DNA of 11,582 bases, from contig JAHHTY010000058.1 of NCBI GenBank assembly GCA_020024325.1, positions 1 through 11,582 of the forward strand. Reading direction: 5' to 3'. This document shows, piece by piece, positions 6,841 through 11,582 of this stretch. The translations under genes were made by a program, and so were the position numbers. Origin of the DNA: Negativibacillus sp. (lineage in GTDB: Bacteria > Bacillota > Clostridia > Oscillospirales > Ruminococcaceae). The notes beneath the pieces were generated by a model. That model worked only from the letters and a program-made list of their open reading frames with translations, ran no database searches and was not told the origin of the DNA. Position 1 is the first letter of the stretch, and each line of letters starts with the position of its first letter.

Positions 6841-6864
6841 TTTTCAAAAGGAAGGATCGTAAAA

Positions 6865-8121
6865 ATGAAAAAGAGAATTTTAAGTGCAGCTCTGGCTGCT
6901 GTCATTCTTTTAATGAGTCTTAGCGGCTGTAAAGACAGCAGCACACAATCCTCAACCGTTCAGGTTGATTACAATGCTCAAGAAGAGGTTGCAAAATATA
7001 AGGACTATTTGGGCGAACTTTCTGATGCAGACAAAAACTACACCATTGAGTTGGGATATAATGACTGCGACCATATGATTGCTTCTTTGATTGGTCAGGG
7101 AAGCGGAATTTTTGATGCTTTAGGCTTAAAGGTAAATATAACAAAAACAGGTCAGGTCATTCAGGCAATGGCTGCCGGTGAAATGGATGCAGGCTACCAG
7201 GGCATTTGGAGTGCAATCAATGCTGTAAACAACGGTGCTCCTTTATTTATGGCAGCAGCAAACCACCTCGGAGGCTCCTATTACTTAGTTGTCAGCAATG
7301 ATATTAAAGAGCCAAAAGATTTAATTGGTAAAAAACTTGCAATCGGCAGCGAACCTTGGACCTCACCTGAATGGTGTGGCTGGGCAGAAAAGCTGGGATT
7401 GCCTGTTATGCCGGAAGGAAATTTTGAGGCTGTTGAAATGAGTGCAACCGATGCACTGATTGCTATGAAAGCCGGTCAGATTGATGCTTTTGCAACCTGC
7501 GATCCGTTTGCTTCTCAGGCAGAGTTTGAAGGCATTGGTCACGTTATGGCAACTGACTGGGGCTTCAAAGGAAGTAAACTTGGAAAAGATTTAGACGGCA
7601 ATGTCATTGATAACTGGGGTATTTGCTGTGTATATGCAATGAGCAACAACTTTAAAGAAGCACATCCCGAACTTGCAAAACGTCTTGTGCTTGCTCATAC
7701 CCTTTCTGTACAGTATATCTACCAGCACCCTTACAATGCTGCTATGATTTTTGCAGACGGTTTTGGCACCAAACCGGAAGTTGCTTTAAACACCATCTAC
7801 ATGAAAACAGTAAAAGAGGGACGTACCCTGACATGGCAGTTCTCTGAGAAAAATCTTGAGAACTACATTGCAAACTATGAGCAGTATGACACCATCTCCG
7901 AAGGCGACCAACCGGGCATCAATGATATTACAAAATTCATGTCCGATGATCTGCTGAGTTCCTGCGGAGCAAAAGATTTTAATACCTTCATCAACGAGCA
8001 GGTAGAGCCTCTTTATCCAACCGGTATCAGCTTTGAAGATTGGCTTAAAAAAGCAAAAGAGATTGACGGTGTGGAAACCAGCGAATATGATGATGCTGCA
8101 AATATTATGATGAACGACTAA
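6865..8121 (+). CDS. Cysteine-rich substrate-binding lipoprotein of the SAO ABC transporter
   Basis: A 418-residue NMT1/SsuA-like solute-binding protein. The N-terminus is a lipoprotein signal with lipobox LSGC, so Cys22 is the expected lipid-modified residue and the mature protein sits on the outer face of the membrane. Family features are IELGYNDCDHM at about 61-71, LIGKKLAIGSEPW at 153-165, MKAGQIDAFATCDP at 201-214, and EAHPELAKRLVLAH near 265-278. Beyond the lipid Cys it has six more Cys: 68, 171, 212, an adjacent pair at 254-255, and 367. That is unusual for this family and suggests soft-metal or organometal binding. There is no Sec codon. AAGGAAGG lies 8 bases before the ATG. It follows saoP by 112 bases and ends at a strong terminator. 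Together with SaoB it gives the system two binding proteins. I do not recall an assigned Sao letter for it. Confidence 0.88.
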   Translation: MKKRILSAALAAVILLMSLSGCKDSSTQSSTVQVDYNAQEEVAKYKDYLGELSDADKNYTIELGYNDCDHMIASLIGQGSGIFDALGLKVNITKTGQVIQAMAAGEMDAGYQGIWSAINAVNNGAPLFMAAANHLGGSYYLVVSNDIKEPKDLIGKKLAIGSEPWTSPEWCGWAEKLGLPVMPEGNFEAVEMSATDALIAMKAGQIDAFATCDPFASQAEFEGIGHVMATDWGFKGSKLGKDLDGNVIDNWGICCVYAMSNNFKEAHPELAKRLVLAHTLSVQYIYQHPYNAAMIFADGFGTKPEVALNTIYMKTVKEGRTLTWQFSEKNLENYIANYEQYDTISEGDQPGINDITKFMSDDLLSSCGAKDFNTFINEQVEPLYPTGISFEDWLKKAKEIDGVETSEYDDAANIMMND

Positions 8122-8134
8122 CATCCAAAACCAT

Positions 8135-8168
8135 AAAAAAGCCTGTATCATATAATACAGGCTTTTTT
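8135..8168 (+). terminator. Intrinsic terminator after the binding-protein gene
   Basis: GCCTGTAT (8141-8148) and ATACAGGC (8155-8162) form a perfect 8-bp stem with a six-base loop, flanked by an A-run and a T-run that extend it to 14 pairs. It lies 14 bases after the stop and 42 bases before saoL. The A-run means it could also act on minus-strand transcripts. It should reduce transcription into saoL. Confidence 0.88.
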
Positions 8169-8210
8169 ACTGTTATTTATATTTACACTCTATGACGGGA
8201 GGGGATTCAT

Positions 8211-8843
8211 TTGACTCAACCAGTTCAAAATATCAGCAAAAAATTTAACGATGCAGAAAACGAAATCCGTCTTGCAATCATGAATTTTATAATTGATTTT
8301 AAAAGACCGTTTCACATCATAAAAGACGGTTATCAGTCACTGAATAAAATTCATCTTTCCGAGAAAAAAGATTTTCCGTCTATCATTGCCGTTCTCAAAG
8401 AACAAGACGGAATGATGGTAGATGCACAACAGAATGTTAATTTTATTTACCCTGTTTCTGCATTGCCTACAAACCATCACGTTACCTTAGCTGATGGACG
8501 CAGTTTCTGTGCGATGTGTGCTATTGATGCAATCGGTTCGGCATTTACTTTTCAGCAAGATATTGATGTTCACTCAAAATGCAGTATGTGCGGAAAAGAA
8601 GTTTACGTTAAGATAAAGGACGGTCAGATTGCAGAATACTCTCCCCAAGGTCTGCACGCACTGAGTTTTATTTTAGGTGAAATCTCAAACTGGGGTGGTT
8701 CGTGCTGAAATGTAATGAACTTCTTCTGTACGGAGAACGAAATGGAACAGTATATTGCAGATATGAATTTAGATTATAATATTATTATCAAAGCGGATAT
8801 GGATACTGCTTTGACAGAAGCTAAAAAAACATTTCAAAAATAG
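8211..8843 (+). CDS. saoL: MerB-like organometal lyase selenoprotein (SaoL), UGA166 read as Sec
   Basis: A 210-residue homologue of organomercurial lyase MerB (about 212 residues), which protonolyses carbon-mercury bonds using Cys96, Asp99 and Cys159. Here FCAMCAIDAIG carries Cys103 and Asp106, which match MerB Cys96 and Asp99 (YAWCALDTL). HSKCSMCG (Cys124, Cys127) matches the region of MerB Cys117. The frame meets TGA at 8706-8708 and continues SC-U-NVMNFFCTENEMEQYIA, which aligns without gaps to MerB SFCCHVHFFAS, placing the TGA exactly on catalytic Cys159. After it come ADMDTALTEAKK and TAG 8843, matching the MerB C-terminus, so the full family length needs read-through. The start is TTG 8211, with GGGAGGGG 6 bases upstream. 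The N-terminal third (1-70) is divergent and basic. No signal peptide is seen, so it should act in the cytoplasm on imported substrate. Confidence 0.87.
8721..8737 (+). promoter_or_regulatory. Candidate SECIS hairpin of saoL
   Basis: UUCUUC (8721-8726) pairs with GGAGAA (8732-8737), six pairs with one G-U, around a UGUAC loop that contains a G. It starts 12 bases after the UGA, within the usual window for a bacterial SECIS. The stem is weak and was judged by eye. Confidence 0.45.
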
Positions 8844-8868
8844 TCAGAGTATAACAATACTCTGACTA
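8841..8868. terminator. Bidirectional terminator between saoL and tmcAL
   Basis: A perfect 12-bp stem (TAGTCAGAGTAT with ATACTCTGACTA) closes on an AACA loop and is followed by seven T on the plus strand. On the minus strand it is followed by TTTTTGAAAT, so it can also end tmcAL transcripts (stop at 8911). Its first three bases are the TAG stop codon of saoL, so stop and terminator overlap. It marks the right boundary of the selenoprotein cluster. Confidence 0.88.
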
Positions 8869-8910
8869 TTTTTTTACTTAGTCTATGAGTTTTAAAAAAA
8901 TTTTTCTCCT

Positions 8911-10119
8911 TTACCTTTTTTCAAAAAGGAAGGAAGCACTTTCTCGCAAATCCTGACCACACGGAAAGACCGATTCTGTAAACAAACGGTACTGGTCTGC
9001 ACAGTCTGCTTCTGTATGGGCAAATATTTTTGCTTGGTCTGAATACTCCGCTAAACGTGCAAGACTTGTGGAAACAGGAAGCTTTGCGGTCACTTTCATC
9101 TTGGATAAAATCTCTCTGCCCCTCTCATTCATACCTAAGATTCTTAAATATGGCGGAGATTGTTGCTGTAAATTGGCGGGCAACTGCAAAAATGCCGACA
9201 TCACTAATCTTCTCACCCTGGATAGTGGGTATCGTTTGGTCTTTATTTCCTGATATAGCTGTTGTATCGAGCAGGATTTTCTAACTGCTTGATAGAGCCT
9301 GTTTTCTATTCCCTCGGAAATATCCGGCAAAAGCTGCATTTGTGAAATATCCATTTTTCTCAGTGCAGATAATACTGCTCGTTCTCCAAAGAGAAAATCC
9401 GCAAACTCTCCACGCTGTTTTGCTTCACGATAATTTTTATAAGCTTGCTGTGGCAGATAGGGCTGTGCCTGTTCCCAATCCCCTTGATATAACAGACTTC
9501 TGATATAGCTTGCAGAAGCAAAATTCTGTACAGGAGCGCCGTCATGTTCATTTCCAATGCGTTCTAGCGCCATCGGCTGCGGCTTGTTGGATGCTGTTAT
9601 TTTGTTTAATTGTGCTATATACTCTACTGCTAAAATATTATTTGGCTTTTGCAGCACTGCTGCTGTTTTATCCCCATAAACCTGCTGCACGGCAATCTCT
9701 CTGGCTTTTGCAAAGGTAATCCCTTTTGTCAGCTGCTCCCTTAGCCTTTCTTCTACTCTTTCATCTTCTAGTGCCATACAGGCTTGCTCAAGAAGAAAAA
9801 GATCAGCATTTTCTGCACCAAAAACCAATGTATCCACACAGCCCATCGCTGCTGCCAGCTGAACTGCACCAAAAGCAAATCTTTGTGCCGATGCCGAGGC
9901 ATAGCAAACCGGCAGCTCGATGATCAAATCTGCCCCATGCTGCAAGGCAGCTGTTGCACGCACTCTTTTTGGGAAAATGGCAGGAGTTCCCCTCTGCGTA
10001 AAGTCCGGACTCATAATCACTGCGATGTGTGTATTTCCGTTTTTTCTAATCTGTTCCAGCTGCCATTGATGTCCTTTGTGAAAGGGATTATACTCCGCAA
10101 TCACCGCTGCTACTTTCAT
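8911..10119 (-). CDS. tmcAL: tRNA(Met) cytidine acetate ligase TmcAL
   Basis: A 402-residue member of the YlbM/DUF795 nucleotidyltransferase family. TmcAL uses ATP and acetate to acetylate cytidine at the wobble position of elongator tRNA-Met. The N-terminal nucleotidyltransferase motif is AEYNPFHKGH (8-17, with His14 and His17), followed by MSPDFTQRGTPA at 36-47, where relatives usually have MSGNFVQRG, then GADLIIELP at 62-70, SASAQRFAFGA at 75-85, and FGAENAD at 100-106. The C-terminal half includes the typical YPLSRVRRLVMSAFLQL. Start ATG 10119 is chosen because AGGAGG lies 7 bases ahead and the family begins with MKVxxVIAEYNPFH; an in-frame extension to 10203 has no homology I recognise. 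It is a single gene between the selenoprotein cluster and ackA. The acetate-using enzyme lies beside acetate kinase, which may be coincidental. Confidence 0.93.
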   Translation of the reverse strand: MKVAAVIAEYNPFHKGHQWQLEQIRKNGNTHIAVIMSPDFTQRGTPAIFPKRVRATAALQHGADLIIELPVCYASASAQRFAFGAVQLAAAMGCVDTLVFGAENADLFLLEQACMALEDERVEERLREQLTKGITFAKAREIAVQQVYGDKTAAVLQKPNNILAVEYIAQLNKITASNKPQPMALERIGNEHDGAPVQNFASASYIRSLLYQGDWEQAQPYLPQQAYKNYREAKQRGEFADFLFGERAVLSALRKMDISQMQLLPDISEGIENRLYQAVRKSCSIQQLYQEIKTKRYPLSRVRRLVMSAFLQLPANLQQQSPPYLRILGMNERGREILSKMKVTAKLPVSTSLARLAEYSDQAKIFAHTEADCADQYRLFTESVFPCGQDLRESASFLFEKR

Positions 10120-10252
10120 TCGCTTTCCTCCTCTGCTTGATAATATTTTGTCATACATCGGAAGTTTCGCCCATTTTTCCACTAAAATCTCCCACTTTCT
10201 CATGCTTTTCTGAAAATATTACCGTCTTACACGAAAAAACACAGATTCTCTC

Positions 10253-10281
10253 TTGAAAAGTAGGCTCAGATATAATAATAT
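10253..10281 (+). promoter_or_regulatory. Probable ackA promoter
   Basis: TTGAAA at 10253-10258 and TAATAT at 10276-10281 are separated by 17 bases, close to the sigma-70 consensus. The predicted start near 10288 leaves a leader of about 77 bases that contains the hairpin at 10309-10335. An extended AT stretch gives other -10 options shifted by a few bases. Confidence 0.6.
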
Positions 10282-10308
10282 AGTATGTGTATTAGAGTGT
10301 CAATCTGC

Positions 10309-10335
10309 CCCCTGTAACTCTTTCCTTTACAGGGG
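10309..10335 (+). promoter_or_regulatory. Leader hairpin upstream of ackA
   Basis: CCCCTGTAA and TTACAGGGG form a perfect 9-bp stem with a nine-base loop in the 5' leader of ackA, ending 15 bases before the ribosome binding site. It is followed by CTTTAAAAATTT and not by a clean T-run. It may protect the mRNA 5' end or act as a weak attenuator; it might also end a transcript entering from upstream. Confidence 0.55.
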
Positions 10336-10364
10336 CTTTAAAAATTTATGGGAGGAATTTTAAA

Positions 10365-11558
10365 ATGAAAATTCTTGTTTTAAACTGTGGAAGCTCTTCC
10401 TTGAAGTATCAGCTGATCGATATGGAAAATGAGCACGTACTCACAAAAGGTCTGTGCGAAAGAATCGGTATTGACGGTTCTGTTCTGACTCACAAAGTTC
10501 CCGGAAAAGACAACTATGTTGTTGAAACTCCAATGCCGGACCATTCTGTTGCTGTTAAGCTGGTTCTGGATGCTTTGACCAGTGCAGAACACGGTGTTAT
10601 TAAATCCGTTGATGAAATCAATGCTATCGGTCATCGTGTACTCCATGGCGGTACAAAGTTCACAAAATCTATCGTTGTTAACGAAGATGTTAAAGCTGCT
10701 ATCCGTGAGTGCTTCGACCTTGGTCCTCTCCACAACCCAGCTAACCTGATGGGTATTGAAGCTTGCGAAAAAGTTTGCCCAGGCAAACCTAACGTAGCTG
10801 TATTCGACACCACTTTCGGTATGGGCATGGATGAAAAATCCTACCTGTACGCTATCCCACATGAATATTTTGAAAAATACGGTCTGCGCCGTTACGGTTT
10901 CCACGGAACCAGCCACGGTTTTGTTTCCAAAGAAGCAATCAAATTCGGCGGTCTTGCTGAAGATGCAAAAGTTATCGTTTGCCACATCGGTAACGGTGCT
11001 TCTGTTTCCGCTTCTATCGGCGGCAAATGTGTAGATACCTCCATGGGCCTGACCCCTCTGGAAGGTCTGATCATGGGTACCCGTTCTGGTGACCTGGATC
11101 CAGCTATCGTTCAATACATCTGCAACAAAGAAAACAAATCTGTTGACGAAGTTCTCAATATTCTCAACAAAAAATCCGGTCTGCTTGGCATGAGCGGCGG
11201 TCTGTCCTCCGACTGCAGAGATATTACTGCTGCTGCTGAAGAAGGTCACCACCTGGCTAAAGTTACTCTGGATGCTTACACCTACCGCATTGCAAAATAC
11301 GTTGGTGCATATGCAGCTGCTATGAACGGCGTTGACGCAATCGCATTTACCGCTGGCGTTGGCGAAAATGACGTTGAAATCCGTGAAGAGCTTTGCGAAA
11401 AATACTGGGGCTACCTCGGTGTTAAAGTTGACAAAGAAGCTAACCACACCAGAGGCGAAAACAAAGTTATCTCCACTGCTGATTCTAAAGTTAAAGTTAT
11501 GGTTATCCCAACCAACGAAGAACTTGCTATCGCTAGAGATACTCTGGCTCTTATCTAA
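10365..11558 (+). CDS. ackA: Acetate kinase
   Basis: A complete 397-residue acetate kinase, which interconverts acetyl phosphate plus ADP with acetate plus ATP and yields ATP during fermentation. Visible family motifs are VLNCGSSSLKY at 5-15, GHRVLHGG near 88-95, VFDTTFG near 145-151, YGFHGTSHG near 178-186, HIGNGASVSA, IMGTRSGDLDP, FTAGVGEN near 329-336, and PTNEELAIARDT near the end. GGAGG lies 9 bases before the ATG. Codon use is visibly biased (GGT, GCT, GTT, AAA, AAC), unlike the sao genes, as expected for a highly expressed fermentation gene. No pta lies upstream; the gene is read from its own promoter. After the stop, GTTTTTTATAAAAAAC is a perfect palindrome but no full terminator is seen before the window ends. 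Confidence 0.98.
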   Translation: MKILVLNCGSSSLKYQLIDMENEHVLTKGLCERIGIDGSVLTHKVPGKDNYVVETPMPDHSVAVKLVLDALTSAEHGVIKSVDEINAIGHRVLHGGTKFTKSIVVNEDVKAAIRECFDLGPLHNPANLMGIEACEKVCPGKPNVAVFDTTFGMGMDEKSYLYAIPHEYFEKYGLRRYGFHGTSHGFVSKEAIKFGGLAEDAKVIVCHIGNGASVSASIGGKCVDTSMGLTPLEGLIMGTRSGDLDPAIVQYICNKENKSVDEVLNILNKKSGLLGMSGGLSSDCRDITAAAEEGHHLAKVTLDAYTYRIAKYVGAYAAAMNGVDAIAFTAGVGENDVEIREELCEKYWGYLGVKVDKEANHTRGENKVISTADSKVKVMVIPTNEELAIARDTLALI

Positions 11559-11582
11559 GTTTTTTATAAAAAACAATCAAAA

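Noticed and set aside
854..8843. Reassigned UGA (for example as Trp or Gly)
   Set aside because: spmA ends at a TGA that overlaps the spmB start in the usual ATGA arrangement, and Trp is encoded by TGG throughout. In-frame TGA is confined to the four sao genes.
10120..10203. 28-residue N-terminal extension of TmcAL
   Set aside because: AGGAGG directly precedes ATG 10119, and the family starts at MKVAAVIAEYNPFH.
10380..11576. A 398-codon open frame antisense to ackA
   Set aside because: It mirrors a certain acetate kinase gene whose strong codon bias (few codons that read as stops on the other strand) keeps the antisense frame open. The predicted protein is a low-complexity Phe/Asn/Val/Ser-rich sequence with no recognisable domain.
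1..11582. CRISPR arrays, tRNA or rRNA genes, insertion sequences
   Set aside because: I found no regularly spaced repeats, cloverleaf-like sequence, rRNA motifs, transposase or long terminal inverted repeats.

Overview
The window is a moderately AT-rich stretch of a spore-forming, anaerobic, low-GC Gram-positive, most likely a member of the Clostridia. This rests on the spore maturation pair SpmA/SpmB, an AbrB/SpoVT-type regulator with a C-terminal zinc ribbon, TmcAL, a strongly codon-biased acetate kinase, and canonical GGAGG ribosome binding sites. I cannot name the genus with confidence.

Layout. Positions 40-624 (minus strand) hold a DUF378 membrane protein and an AbrB-family regulator. 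Positions 854-1998 (plus) hold spmA-spmB, ending in a bidirectional terminator. Positions 2057-5660 (minus) form a tight five-gene operon, read in the order saoT-saoE-saoC-saoB-saoA. Positions 5661-5924 are an AT-rich divergent promoter region. Positions 5925-8843 (plus) hold saoP, a cysteine-rich substrate-binding lipoprotein, and saoL. The end of the window is housekeeping: tmcAL (minus) and ackA (plus).

The centre (2057-8843) is the important part. Four of its genes look broken by an in-frame TGA, but each continues in the same frame on the far side. In each the TGA sits at a meaningful residue: next to Cys in a substrate-binding protein, in a CACAUC motif of a small thioredoxin-like protein, in the AAE segment of an ABC permease, and exactly at the position of MerB catalytic Cys159 in an organomercurial-lyase-like protein. 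A small hairpin lies just downstream of each TGA, where a bacterial SECIS would be. I therefore read all four as selenoproteins, so ordinary gene calling would truncate or split four genes. The set matches what I recall as the selenocysteine-assisted organometal (SAO) system (SaoA, B, C, E, P, T, L; a DsrE-like SaoD is not seen here). The names are from memory and were not checked by search.

Likely joint function (inference): an organometallic compound is captured by the two thiol/selenol-rich binding proteins and imported by SaoP/SaoA. Its carbon-metal bond is cleaved by the MerB-like SaoL with a Cys/Sec pair. Thiol/selenol relay proteins (SaoT, and SaoC with its Cys-Cys carboxyl terminus) hand the metal on, and SaoE, an ArsP-like permease, exports a product. 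No merA, merR or selenocysteine machinery genes (selA, selB, selC, selD) are in the window.
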